From: Makana argininalis_C
GTDB taxonomy: Bacteria; Pseudomonadota; Gammaproteobacteria; Enterobacterales; Enterobacteriaceae
Direction of reading: 5' to 3'
Assembly: GCA_044442865.1 (NCBI GenBank)
Contig: JBISJU010000001.1
Span: 124,001 to 188,000, forward strand
DNA length: 64,000 nucleotides
Below, piece after piece: positions 16,616 through 25,306 of the stretch. Every line of letters begins with the position of its first letter. Within the stretch, counting starts at the first letter, position 1. Under the pieces are notes generated by a model, which was not told the origin of the DNA, ran no database searches, and saw only the letters and a list, made by a program, of their open reading frames with translations. A program made the position numbers and the translations under genes.

Positions 16616-17698
16616 ATGTCTAAAATTTTAGACTTTGTAAAACCAGGAGTAATTACAGGTAATGATGTTCAGAAAATTTATAATTATGCTAAAAACCATA
16701 ATTTTGCTATTCCTGCAGTTAATTGTATAAATACTGATTCAATAAACGCTGCTTTAGAAACAGCTGCTAAAGTACAATCTCCTATAATAATTCAACTATC
16801 AAATAATGGTGCAAAATTTATATTAGGAAAAGGAATTAATAATAATAATAAAAAACAAAATAATGCTGTTATAGGAGCAATAAGTGGTGCTCTTCACGTT
16901 CATCAAGTTGCACATCATTATGGAGTCCCTGTTATATTAAATACAGATCATTGTTCTAAAAAATTACTTCCATGGATTGATGGTATGTTGGAATATGGCG
17001 AGAAATATTATTCTATAACTGGAAAACCTTTATTTTCTTCACATATGATAGATTTATCTAAAAAAACTATAGAATATAATGTTAATGTAAGTTCTAGATA
17101 TTTTGCTAGAATGTCAAAAATTGATATGACTTTAGAAATTGAATTAGGTTGCACAGGAGGTGAAGAAGATGGAATAGATAATAGTAATATTGATAGTTCT
17201 TTTTTATATACTAATCCTAAAGATGTTTCATATGTATATGAACATCTTATTAATATAAGTCCAAGATTTATTATTGCAGCTTCATTTGGTAATGTTCATG
17301 GTGTATATAAATCTGGAAATATAAAGTTAAAACCCATTATACTTTATAAATCACAGAAATATATTTCTAAAAAATTTAATTTACCTTTTAACTCACTAAA
17401 TTTAGTATTTCATGGTGGTTCCGGGTCTAATAAAAAAGAAATACATGAATCTATAAAATATGGGGTGGTAAAAATAAACATAGATACTGATATTCAATGG
17501 TCAACATGGAAAGGTGTTCTTAAGTATTATATTAAAAATAAAGATTATTTAAAAACACAATTAGGAAATAAAAAAGGTGTATTTATTCCAAATAAAAAAT
17601 ACTATGATCCTAGAGTTTGGATACGTTATAGTCAAATTTCTCTAAAAAAACGTTTGGAATTATATTTCAAATTATTTAATTCTATTAATGTTTTATAA
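16616..17698 (+). CDS. fbaA: Class II fructose-bisphosphate aldolase
   Basis: Zinc-dependent aldolase that splits fructose 1,6-bisphosphate into two trioses. Its 360 residues compare with 359 in E. coli. Zinc ligands are visible in LNTDHCSKKLLPW (about 107-119), SFGNVHGVYKSG (about 222-233) and FHGGSGSNKKE (about 263-273). The catalytic Asp is in NTDHC. A Gly-rich segment and the NINIDTDIQWSTW block for the phosphate site are intact. An AAGGAATAAATTTAA ribosome site precedes the ATG. Its partners tpiA and gapA are elsewhere in the window. It converges on rpmG with only 16 bp between the two stop codons. Confidence 0.97.
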   Translation: MSKILDFVKPGVITGNDVQKIYNYAKNHNFAIPAVNCINTDSINAALETAAKVQSPIIIQLSNNGAKFILGKGINNNNKKQNNAVIGAISGALHVHQVAHHYGVPVILNTDHCSKKLLPWIDGMLEYGEKYYSITGKPLFSSHMIDLSKKTIEYNVNVSSRYFARMSKIDMTLEIELGCTGGEEDGIDNSNIDSSFLYTNPKDVSYVYEHLINISPRFIIAASFGNVHGVYKSGNIKLKPIILYKSQKYISKKFNLPFNSLNLVFHGGSGSNKKEIHESIKYGVVKINIDTDIQWSTWKGVLKYYIKNKDYLKTQLGNKKGVFIPNKKYYDPRVWIRYSQISLKKRLELYFKLFNSINVL

Positions 17699-17714
17699 AA
17701 ATATTAATAATTTT

Positions 17715-17882
17715 TTATTTTATTTTAGATTCTGTATAAATGACATGTTTTTTAAAAACTGGGTCATACTTTCTAAGTTTTAATTTTTTTAATAAATTTT
17801 TTTTATTTTTAGTAATTGTATAAAAATGATTTGTTCCTTTAGAAGATAAAAGTTTAATTATTTTTATTTTTTTTTTAGACAT
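17715..17882 (-). CDS. rpmG: 50S ribosomal protein L33
   Basis: A 55-residue protein of the large subunit, the same length as in E. coli. On the minus strand it starts MSKKKIKIIKLLSSKGTNHF and ends KHVIYTESKIK. The central YTITKNK and the RKYDPVFKKHV block match the family. It lacks the zinc Cys pairs, like the E. coli form. Its ATG directly abuts the rpmB stop codon (TAAATG), and its ribosome site AAGGGAAT lies inside the end of rpmB, so the two are probably translationally coupled. The rpmB-rpmG pair keeps the E. coli order. No other frame in this segment is plausible. Confidence 0.95.
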   Translation of the reverse strand: MSKKKIKIIKLLSSKGTNHFYTITKNKKNLLKKLKLRKYDPVFKKHVIYTESKIK

Positions 17883-18137
17883 TTAATTAATTCCCTTATT
17901 TATTTGTTTTTTTTTATTTAGTTTAATTTTATTTAAAACTTTTTCAATACCTTTTTTATTTATTATACGAATTCCTTTAGAAGAGACGCGAAGAGAAATA
18001 AATTTTTTTTTACTATGTATCCAAAAACGATGATAATTAATATTAGACATAAATTTTCTTTTAGTTTTATTCATTGCATGAGATTTATTATTACCACTTA
18101 TTGTTTTTTTTCTTGTTATTTCACATATTCTTGACAT
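17883..18137 (-). CDS. rpmB: 50S ribosomal protein L28
   Basis: Large-subunit protein of 84 residues; E. coli L28 has 78. The N-terminal half, MSRICEITRKKTISGNN then SHAMNKTKR, matches the family, and HRFWIHSKKKFISLRVS followed by KGIRIINKKG gives the conserved core. About six extra Lys/Asn-rich residues extend the C terminus, a drift common in AT-biased genomes. An AAGGGTTTAAATT ribosome site lies before the ATG. It is first in the rpmB-rpmG operon. Upstream is a 25-bp-arm palindrome (18183-18237) shared with the divergent lgt. Confidence 0.96.
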   Translation of the reverse strand: MSRICEITRKKTISGNNKSHAMNKTKRKFMSNINYHRFWIHSKKKFISLRVSSKGIRIINKKGIEKVLNKIKLNKKKQINKGIN

Positions 18138-18182
18138 AATTTAAACCCTTTTAATTATTTTTTAATTTATATTTAATTTTAA

Positions 18183-18237
18183 AATTTATTTATTTAATAA
18201 AAATTAATTTTTTTAATTTTTATTAAATAAATAAATT
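18183..18237. repeat. Perfect palindrome, 25-bp arms and T5 loop, between divergent rpmB and lgt
   Basis: Positions 18183-18207 are the exact reverse complement of 18213-18237, with five T between them. Only A and T occur in it. It sits about 45 bp before the rpmB start and about 100 bp before lgt. A terminator makes no sense between divergent genes, so a cruciform or a symmetric two-way promoter is possible. Confidence 0.7.
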
Positions 18238-18335
18238 ATATTTTTTAAAATATAACATTTTTTAATTAAAAATTAAATAACTTTAAAAGTTTTACAAATA
18301 AATATAATTTTAAAATAATTAAATTTGGTGTGAAC

Positions 18336-19193
18336 ATGATAAATCATTTTTTAAAATTTTATTCAGTTAATCCTTTTATATTTAAATTTGGAAAATTATA
18401 TTTTAGATGGTATGGTTTGATGTATATAATAGGATTTTTTTTTTCTTTATTTTTAGCAAAAAAAAAGTTTAATAATATGAACATTACTTTTATTTCTAAA
18501 AAAAATTTAGAAAATTTAATTTATTATATTTTTATAAGTGTTTTAGTAGGAGGAAGAGTAGGTTATGTTTTAATATATAAAACAAAAAATTTTTTAAATA
18601 ACCCGTTTTATATATTAAAAATATGGTATGGTGGAATGTCATTTCATGGAGGTTTAATAGGGGTGATGTTGACTATTAAAATATTTTTAATTAAAAAAAA
18701 AAATAAAAATTATTTAAAAATTTCTGATTTTATTTCTACAATAATTCCAATATGTATTGGACTTGGAAGATTAGGTAATTTTATAAATGATGAATTATAT
18801 GGAATCATTGCTATTAATTTTCCTATAAAAATTTTATTTCAGAGTTCATTAATAGATGATTTAAAATTTATATCAAAACATTATAAATTTAAATGTTTAT
18901 TTAATAAATACGGTCGTTTACCCAGACATCCTTCTCAAATTTATGAAGTTATTTTAGAAGGTTTAATTTTATTTATTATTATTAACTGCTTTATAAAAAA
19001 AAAAAGACCTAAAGGTAGTGTATCTGGATTATTTCTTACAATATATGGATTATTTAGATTTTTAGTAGAATATTTTAGAAATAATGATTTTAATTTAATT
19101 TTATTAAATTATTTTACCATAGGACAAATATTATCATTACCTATGATATTATTAGGTATGTATTTAATTCTTAATTCGTATAAATTTAATTAA
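18336..19193 (+). CDS. lgt: Prolipoprotein diacylglyceryl transferase
   Basis: Inner-membrane enzyme that moves diacylglycerol from phosphatidylglycerol to the lipobox Cys of prolipoproteins, the first step of lipoprotein maturation. Seven hydrophobic segments are visible. The signature GRLGNFINDELYG (about 145-157) and YGGMSFHGGLIG (about 93-104) are intact. LPRHPSQIYE and FRFLVEYFR match the C-terminal part. I prefer ATG 18336, with GGTG as a modest Shine-Dalgarno; GTG 18330 is the alternative. The length of about 285 is close to E. coli (291). Its presence implies that at least some lipoproteins are still made. No lspA or lnt is seen here. Confidence 0.96.
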   Translation: MINHFLKFYSVNPFIFKFGKLYFRWYGLMYIIGFFFSLFLAKKKFNNMNITFISKKNLENLIYYIFISVLVGGRVGYVLIYKTKNFLNNPFYILKIWYGGMSFHGGLIGVMLTIKIFLIKKKNKNYLKISDFISTIIPICIGLGRLGNFINDELYGIIAINFPIKILFQSSLIDDLKFISKHYKFKCLFNKYGRLPRHPSQIYEVILEGLILFIIINCFIKKKRPKGSVSGLFLTIYGLFRFLVEYFRNNDFNLILLNYFTIGQILSLPMILLGMYLILNSYKFN

Positions 19194-19372
19194 CTTTTTT
19201 TTAAAAAATGTAATAGATTTAAAATATAATTTAAATAAATATGAAAAATAAATAAATTTATTTAATTATAATTTAAAAATTAATTTAATTAAAATAATAT
19301 TTTATTTTATATAAATTTATTAAAAATTCAAATAATTTATATAAATAAATTAAAATAAATGGTAGGTAATGA

Positions 19373-19939
19373 ATGTCAAATAATAAAGAAAACGAATTTT
19401 TAAAAAAAAAAACAGAAAAAAAAAATAAAGAACTAAAAAATGAAAAAAATAAAATTGATGTTAAAAATTATAAAAAAAAATATATTAAACAATTACAAAA
19501 GTCTTTAAAAGAAATAAAAACAATATCAAATAATAATTTTTTATTATATAGAGCTGAAATAGAAAATTTAATAAAAAGAAATGAAAAAGATATAGAAAAA
19601 TCAAATAAATTTGCTATAGAAAAATTTGCTATTGAATTATTACCAGTTATTGATAGTTTAGAAAAAACTATAGAAATTTTTGACAAAAAAAACTTAAAAT
19701 TAAAACCTATTTTAGAAGGTTTAAATTTAACATTTAAATTTTTATTAAATACTGTTAATAAATTTGGACTTAATGTTATAAATGATGTAAATGTAGTATT
19801 TAATCCTAATATTCATCAAGCAATAAATGTAATAGTATCAGATAAACATAAATCTAATTACATTATTAATATAATTCAAAAAGGATATATTCTTAATGGA
19901 AGACTTATACGTCCTGCTATGGTAAGTGTATCTAAATAA
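19373..19939 (+). CDS. grpE: GrpE, nucleotide exchange factor for DnaK
   Basis: Releases ADP from DnaK during protein folding. Its 188 residues compare with 197 in E. coli. The first 45 residues are Lys/Glu/Asn-rich and disordered. A long coiled coil follows (about 45-120, with IENLIKRNEKDIEKSNKFAI). The C-terminal beta domain carries FGLNVINDVNVVFNPNIHQA and the end IQKGYILNGRLIRPAMVSVS. TAGGTAATGA gives a ribosome site before the ATG. dnaK and dnaJ are not in the window. I see no heat-shock -10 box (CCCCAT) upstream, unlike groSL. A 17-bp hairpin terminator begins seven bases past the stop codon. Confidence 0.95.
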   Translation: MSNNKENEFLKKKTEKKNKELKNEKNKIDVKNYKKKYIKQLQKSLKEIKTISNNNFLLYRAEIENLIKRNEKDIEKSNKFAIEKFAIELLPVIDSLEKTIEIFDKKNLKLKPILEGLNLTFKFLLNTVNKFGLNVINDVNVVFNPNIHQAINVIVSDKHKSNYIINIIQKGYILNGRLIRPAMVSVSK

Positions 19940-19945
19940 AACTTA

Positions 19946-19995
19946 AAGTGTATATAATAATTAATATATTTAAATAACAATTATTATATACACTT
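19946..19995. terminator. Hairpin terminator between convergent grpE and ung
   Basis: A perfect 17-bp stem (AAGTGTATATAATAATT, 19946-19962, with its complement 19979-19995) has a 16-nt loop and is followed by AATTTTTT. It carries G:C pairs and lies between convergent genes. This is the best-formed rho-independent terminator of the region. Confidence 0.75.
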
Positions 19996-20041
19996 AATTT
20001 TTTAAAAGATATTTTAAAAAAAAATAATAAATTTAAAAAAA

Positions 20042-20710
20042 TTAAATCATTATTGATTTCCAATTAATAGGTTTTTTAATAATTTTTTTTAAAATAAAAT
20101 TGGTTTTAGAAAAATGTTTACAACCTAAAAATTTATTTTTAGTTGACGAGGGACTTGGATGATAAGTTTTTAAAACAAAATGTTTATTAGTATTTATAAA
20201 TTTAATTTTTTTTTGAGCGTAAAAACCCCATAATAAAAAAATAATTCCTTTTAGATGATAGTTGATTATTTTTATAATTATATCTGTAAATATTTCCCAA
20301 CCTATATTTGCATGTGAATTTGGTTTTTTATGTTCAACTGTTAAAATAGAATTTAATAATAAAACACCTTGATCTGACCAACTTTTTAAACATCCATGTT
20401 TAGGTATATTAAAATTATTAACATCTTGATGTAGTTCTTTATAAATATTTTTTAATGAAGGAGGTATTATTATGCCTTTATTAACAGAAAAAGCTAAACC
20501 ATTAGCTTGATTAAAATTACAATAAGGATCTTGACCTAAAATTACTACTTTAATATTTTCAAAATTAGTAAATTTAAATACATTAAATACTTCATCTGAA
20601 TTTGGATGTATTATATGTCCATATAATCTTCTTTTTTGAATAAAATTCATCATTTTTGTAAAAAAAGACATTTTTTTAACATCATATAAAACATTAGACC
20701 ATGTATTCAT
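20042..20710 (-). CDS. ung: Uracil-DNA glycosylase
   Basis: Removes uracil from DNA after cytosine deamination, the first step of base excision repair. Its 222 residues compare with 229 in E. coli. The water-activating loop reads VVILGQDPYCNFNQANGLAFS: the catalytic Asp is kept, but QDPYH has become QDPYC. The leucine-loop motif TYHPSPSSTKNKFLG with its catalytic His, LLLNSILTVE, HANIGWE and the uracil-specificity segment LLWGFYAQKK are present. It probably still works. Keeping Ung while many repair genes are lost is notable in so AT-rich a genome. No clear Shine-Dalgarno is seen. Confidence 0.95.
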   Translation of the reverse strand: MNTWSNVLYDVKKMSFFTKMMNFIQKRRLYGHIIHPNSDEVFNVFKFTNFENIKVVILGQDPYCNFNQANGLAFSVNKGIIIPPSLKNIYKELHQDVNNFNIPKHGCLKSWSDQGVLLLNSILTVEHKKPNSHANIGWEIFTDIIIKIINYHLKGIIFLLWGFYAQKKIKFINTNKHFVLKTYHPSPSSTKNKFLGCKHFSKTNFILKKIIKKPINWKSIMI

Positions 20711-21031
20711 AAATAAATTATTTTAAAATTAAATTTTTAATTGACTTATATATTAATTATAACTAAAATTAAAAATTATTTTAAAATTAATATAAAATAT
20801 ATAATTTTTAATATATATAAATAATTTATTATTATATATTTTATATAAATTTTTAAAAATATATTTAATTTAAAGAAATTTAATTTTAATTAACATAGTA
20901 TATACATTTTATATGTATAAATAAATAAATTATATAAATTAATTATTCATTTTTTAAAAAATTTAATATATCAAATATATTATTTAAAAAATTAAAATTT
21001 TATTTATATATTAATTAAGGATATATATTTT
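20711..21031. other. Divergent ung/gyrA spacer, no gene
   Basis: Almost pure A/T with no coding signal. The only promoter-like pair I can name on the plus strand is TTGACT (20741-20746), 17 nt, TAAAAT (20764-20769), some 260 nt before gyrA. In such A/T-rich DNA this may be chance. Confidence 0.4.
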
Positions 21032-23557
21032 ATGTTAGAAATAAATAAAAATGACAAAACTATTTTAATTGAAGAAGAATTGAAAAAATCTTATTTAGAT
21101 TATGCAATGTCTGTTATTGTTGGAAGAGCATTACCAGATGTAAGAGATGGTTTAAAACCTGTACATAGAAGAATTTTATTTGCAATGTATGTATTAAAAA
21201 ATTTTTTTAATAAAAATTATAAAAAATCTGCCAGAATAGTGGGTGATGTGATAGGAAAATATCATCCACATGGAGATTCTGCTGTATATGATTCTATAGT
21301 AAGAATGGCTCAATCTTTTTCATTAAGATATAAATTGATAGATGGACAAGGTAATTTTGGTTCTATTGATGGTGATTCTGCAGCTGCAATGAGATATACA
21401 GAAATAAAAATGTCAAAAATTTCACATGAATTAATTTCAGACATAGAAAAAAATACAGTTGATTATTATTTAAATTATGATGGAACATATAAAATTCCAA
21501 ATATTTTACCTTCAAAAATTCCAAATCTTTTAATTAATGGGTCTTCTGGAATAGCGGTCGGAATGGCTACTAACATCCCATCTCATAATATATCTGAAGT
21601 TATTGAAGGATGTTTAGCATATATTAAAAATAAAAATATAACTTTAAAAGAATTAATGCAGTATATACCAGGTCCTGATTTTCCAACTTATGGTATAATA
21701 AAAGGAGAAAAAGGTATAAAAAAAGCGTATAAAACTGGTTATGGTAAAATATATATAAAAGCAAGAGTAAAAATAAAAAAATATGGAAAAAATGGCAGAG
21801 AATGTATTATTATAAATGAAATACCTTATCAGGTCAACAAATCTAAATTGATACAACAAATATCAAAGTTAGTAAAAGATAAAAAAATAGAAGGGATTAG
21901 TAATATAAGAGATGAATCAGATCAAGAAGGTATGAGAATAGTATTAGTAATTAAAAAGTTTAGTTTAACTTCTTTTATTTTAAAAAAACTTTTTTTAAAT
22001 ACTCAATTACAAATATCTTTTGGAATAAATATGGTAGCTCTGTGTAAAGGTAAACCTAAATTACTTTCACTTAAAAAGATTATATATTATTTTATTAAAC
22101 ATAGAAAAGAAATAATTGTAAGAAGAACAATTTTTAAATTAAAAAAACTAAAAGAAAGATATAAAATATTAGAAAGTTTATATATAGCTATTCATAATAT
22201 AGATTATATTATAAATTTAATTTTAAAATCTAAAACACCAAAACAAGCAAAAATCAAATTATTATCTAAATCATGGAATTTTAATAAAAAATTTATTTTA
22301 TCTAAACATTTTAAAAATATAAAATTTGAAAAACAAATAAAAGAAAAAAAAATAGAAATTAAAAATGATATGTATTATTTAAATAATAATCAAGCAAAAG
22401 CTATCTTAAATATTAAATTACAAAATATAACTTGTATAGAAATAAATAATATTGTTAAAGAATACATTATTATTTTTAATAAAATAAATAAACTAAAACA
22501 AATATTAAACAATAATTATGAATTAATGAAAATAATAAAATTAGAATTAATAGAGATAAAAGAAAAATATAAAGATAAAAGAAAAACAGAAATAATAAAT
22601 AATAATAAATATAAATATAATAAAGATATATTAAATAATAAAAATATAATTATAACAATGTCATATAATGGATATATTACATATCAACAAGTTTCAGAAT
22701 ATGAATCTCAACACAGAGGTGGTAAAGGAAAATCTATATCTAATATACAAGAAGAAGATTTTATAAAAATAATACAAACTGCAAATATATATGATAAAAT
22801 TTTATTTTTTTCTAATTTTGGAAAAGTATATTGGTGTAAAGTTGAAAAAATAAAACAATCAGATAAAAAAAGTAGAGGTTTAAATATATTAAATATAATT
22901 TCTTTATCAGAAAAAGAAAAAATAACATTTATTTATCCAATAAATAAATACATTGAAAATTCTTTTATGATTATTGCAACTGAAACAGGAATAATTAAAA
23001 AAACTTCATTGATTAATGTTTTTAAAAAACGTAAAAAAGGCATAAAAATTATAAAACTTAAAAAAGATGATATTATAATAGATGTTAATGTTACAAATGG
23101 TAATAACGATATTATGTTATTTTCTGCATATGGTAAAGTTATAAAATTTAATGAAGAACAAGTAAAAAATATGAATCGTAATTCATATGGTGTTAAAGGT
23201 ATTAATATGGTTGAAGGAGATATTATTTCATCTATGGTTATACAAAAAAAAATAAAAAGTACTATATTAACTATAACAAGAAATGGTTATGGAAAAAGAA
23301 CATATATATCAGAATATCCTTCTAAAAATAGAGCAACACGTGGAATTATTTCAATAAATCTAAAAAATAGAAATATCAGAGTGATTGGATCGATTCAGGT
23401 TGAAGATACAGATAAAGTTTGTATTATAACAAATAAAGGAATGTTAGTGGTAATCAATGTTTATGAAATTAATATTGTTAAAAGAAATACTAAAGGTGTT
23501 ATTTTAATAAAAACAGAAAAAAATGAACGAGTGATTGGAATTAGAAAATTACCTTAA
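21032..23557 (+). CDS. gyrA: DNA gyrase subunit A
   Basis: Breakage-rejoining subunit of gyrase, which introduces negative supercoils with GyrB. Its 841 residues compare with 875 in E. coli. The quinolone-determining region KYHPHGDSAVYDSIVRMAQ has Ser and Asp at the sensitive positions. The catalytic Tyr is in AAAMRYTE (about 122). The C-terminal beta-pinwheel keeps the GyrA-box as QHRGGKGKS (about 565), the element needed for DNA wrapping and supercoiling. Only the acidic C-terminal tail is missing. An AAGGATATATATTTT ribosome site precedes the ATG. The 3' end overlaps the convergent map gene by 17 bp (23541-23557). Confidence 0.97.
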   Translation: MLEINKNDKTILIEEELKKSYLDYAMSVIVGRALPDVRDGLKPVHRRILFAMYVLKNFFNKNYKKSARIVGDVIGKYHPHGDSAVYDSIVRMAQSFSLRYKLIDGQGNFGSIDGDSAAAMRYTEIKMSKISHELISDIEKNTVDYYLNYDGTYKIPNILPSKIPNLLINGSSGIAVGMATNIPSHNISEVIEGCLAYIKNKNITLKELMQYIPGPDFPTYGIIKGEKGIKKAYKTGYGKIYIKARVKIKKYGKNGRECIIINEIPYQVNKSKLIQQISKLVKDKKIEGISNIRDESDQEGMRIVLVIKKFSLTSFILKKLFLNTQLQISFGINMVALCKGKPKLLSLKKIIYYFIKHRKEIIVRRTIFKLKKLKERYKILESLYIAIHNIDYIINLILKSKTPKQAKIKLLSKSWNFNKKFILSKHFKNIKFEKQIKEKKIEIKNDMYYLNNNQAKAILNIKLQNITCIEINNIVKEYIIIFNKINKLKQILNNNYELMKIIKLELIEIKEKYKDKRKTEIINNNKYKYNKDILNNKNIIITMSYNGYITYQQVSEYESQHRGGKGKSISNIQEEDFIKIIQTANIYDKILFFSNFGKVYWCKVEKIKQSDKKSRGLNILNIISLSEKEKITFIYPINKYIENSFMIIATETGIIKKTSLINVFKKRKKGIKIIKLKKDDIIIDVNVTNGNNDIMLFSAYGKVIKFNEEQVKNMNRNSYGVKGINMVEGDIISSMVIQKKIKSTILTITRNGYGKRTYISEYPSKNRATRGIISINLKNRNIRVIGSIQVEDTDKVCIITNKGMLVVINVYEINIVKRNTKGVILIKTEKNERVIGIRKLP

Positions 23558-24350
23558 TATTTTTATTTGTAATTATAAAAGGTAATATATCATCTTTTCT
23601 TAAAGTTAAAATTTCACATCCATTTTTATTTACAACAATTGTATGTTCATATTGTGCAGATATTTTATTATCTTTAGTTTTAACTGTCCATCCATCTTTC
23701 ATTAAATTAATTTTATTACTTCCTAAGTTTATCATTGGTTCAATTGTAAAAACCATACCATCTTGCAAAGATATATTATTTTCATCAGAATAAAAATGTA
23801 AAATTTGAGGATATTCATGAAAAGAAGATCCTATACCATGACCACAATATTCACGTACAACAGAAAATTTTTTAGATTCAACAAAATTTTGAATTTTTTT
23901 TCCAATTTCTTTAATTTTTATTCCAGGTTTAATAATTAAAATCGCTAAATATAAACTATCTCTAGCTATTTTACACAATGTTTGTGTAATTTTTGAAGGA
24001 TTACCAACAAAAAACATTTTAGATGTATCTCCATAAACCCCATCTTTTAATATAGCAACATCTATATTTAGAATATCACCATTTTTAAGAATGTGATCAT
24101 AATTTGGTATTCCATGACATACAACCTCATTTACAGAAATACAAACAGATTTTGGAAAACCATTATATCCTAAAGAAGCAGATTTTACATTTAAATTCTT
24201 TGTTATATATTTATAACACAAATAATCAATTTCTCCTGTACTCATACCAATTTTAATATATGGTTCAATAAATTCTAATACTTTGGCTGATAATCTTCCA
24301 ACAATTCTTAATTTATTTAGTTTATTTTTTTTTTTAATAAAAATACACAT
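23541..24350 (-). CDS. map: Methionine aminopeptidase, type I
   Basis: Removes the initiator Met from nascent proteins after deformylation. Its 269 residues compare with 264 in E. coli. All five metal ligands can be placed: two Asp in LNIDVAILKDGVYGDTSK, His in EYCGHGIGSSFHEYPQ, Glu in FTIEPMINLG and Glu in SAQYEHTIVV. The substrate His is in VVCHGIPNYD. An AGGATAAATAA ribosome site lies before the ATG. The last 17 bp overlap gyrA tail-to-tail. Its 5' side faces rpsB across a spacer almost filled by the 103-bp palindrome, the same divergent map/rpsB arrangement as in E. coli. Confidence 0.97.
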   Translation of the reverse strand: MCIFIKKKNKLNKLRIVGRLSAKVLEFIEPYIKIGMSTGEIDYLCYKYITKNLNVKSASLGYNGFPKSVCISVNEVVCHGIPNYDHILKNGDILNIDVAILKDGVYGDTSKMFFVGNPSKITQTLCKIARDSLYLAILIIKPGIKIKEIGKKIQNFVESKKFSVVREYCGHGIGSSFHEYPQILHFYSDENNISLQDGMVFTIEPMINLGSNKINLMKDGWTVKTKDNKISAQYEHTIVVNKNGCEILTLRKDDILPFIITNKNIKVIF

Positions 24351-24379
24351 TTATTTATCCTAAATTAAATATTTTAAAA

Positions 24380-24482
24380 AGTTAATTTATTTAATAAGTT
24401 TATGTTATAAATATAACATATATATATTTTAAAAATATATATATGTTATATTTATAACATAAACTTATTAAATAAATTAACT
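24380..24482. repeat. Perfect 51-bp-arm palindrome in the divergent map/rpsB spacer
   Basis: I checked every pair: 24380-24430 is the exact reverse complement of 24432-24482, with a single A (24431) at the centre. The arms contain G and C as well as A/T. It starts 29 bp before the map start and ends directly against the GAGG ribosome site of rpsB. Any promoter inside it would be present in both directions. In RNA it would fold into one long hairpin in the rpsB leader. An assembly or amplification artefact is the main alternative. Confidence 0.9.
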
Positions 24483-24492
24483 GAGGTTTATT

Positions 24493-25185
24493 ATGTCTAA
24501 TATTTCAATTCATGAAATGATAAATGCAGGTGTTCATTTTGGACATCAAACTCGTTATTGGAATCCAAAAATGAAACCTTATATATTTGGCGCTCGTAAT
24601 AAAATTCATATAATAAATTTAGAAAAAACAATATTAATGTTTAACAAAGCTTTGTCAGAAATTAATATTTTATCATCTAAAAAAAAAAAAATATTATTAA
24701 TAGGTACTAAAAAAGCAGCAAGAACTGCGATAAAAGATACAGCAATTAAATGTGGTCAATATTTTGTTAATTATAGATGGTTAGGAGGAATGTTAACAAA
24801 TTGGAAAACTGTTAGTAATTCAATTAAAAATTTAAAAAACTTAGAAAATCAATTAAATGATGGTACATTTAAAAATTTAACAAAAAAAGAAGTTATTATA
24901 AGAACTAGAAAATTAAATAAATTAGAAAATAGTTTGGGAGGAATAAAAAATATGAATGGCCTTCCTGATGCTATTTTTGTTATAGATGCAAAACATGAAA
25001 GTATTGCTATTAAAGAAGCTAAAAATATAAATATACCAATATTTTCTATTGTAGATACTAATTCTAATCCTGAAAATATTGATTTTATTATTCCGGGTAA
25101 TGATGATTCTAAACGTGCAATAAAACTTTATTTAATAGCATTATCTCATGCTATGAAAAAAATTGAAGATAAAAATTTTATATAA
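24493..25185 (+). CDS. rpsB: 30S ribosomal protein S2
   Basis: Small-subunit protein needed for binding S1. Its 230 residues compare with 241 in E. coli. The start MSNISIHEMINAGVHFGHQT matches the family exactly. RYWNPKMKPYIFG, the NYRWLGGMLTNWKT block (about 92-105), LPDAIFVIDA and the C-terminal DSNPENIDFIIPGNDDS-like segment (here TNSNPENIDFIIPGNDDS) are intact. GAGG seven bases before the ATG is a good ribosome site and directly follows the 103-bp palindrome. In E. coli S2 represses its own operon through the leader; whether the hairpin here replaces that control is open. tsf follows. Confidence 0.97.
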   Translation: MSNISIHEMINAGVHFGHQTRYWNPKMKPYIFGARNKIHIINLEKTILMFNKALSEINILSSKKKKILLIGTKKAARTAIKDTAIKCGQYFVNYRWLGGMLTNWKTVSNSIKNLKNLENQLNDGTFKNLTKKEVIIRTRKLNKLENSLGGIKNMNGLPDAIFVIDAKHESIAIKEAKNINIPIFSIVDTNSNPENIDFIIPGNDDSKRAIKLYLIALSHAMKKIEDKNFI

Positions 25186-25306
25186 AATATATATAATCAA
25201 AATATTATTTTTAAATTTAATTTAAATATTTAATTATTAAATTAATAAAATATATATATTAAAAATTAATATTATTTTTTAAATAAAATAAATTAGGAAA
25301 TTAAAA

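Noticed and set aside
20741..20769. TTGACT-N17-TAAAAT as the gyrA promoter
   Set aside because: The match is decent, but it lies about 260 nt from gyrA in A/T-rich DNA where such pairs arise by chance; mentioned only as a candidate.
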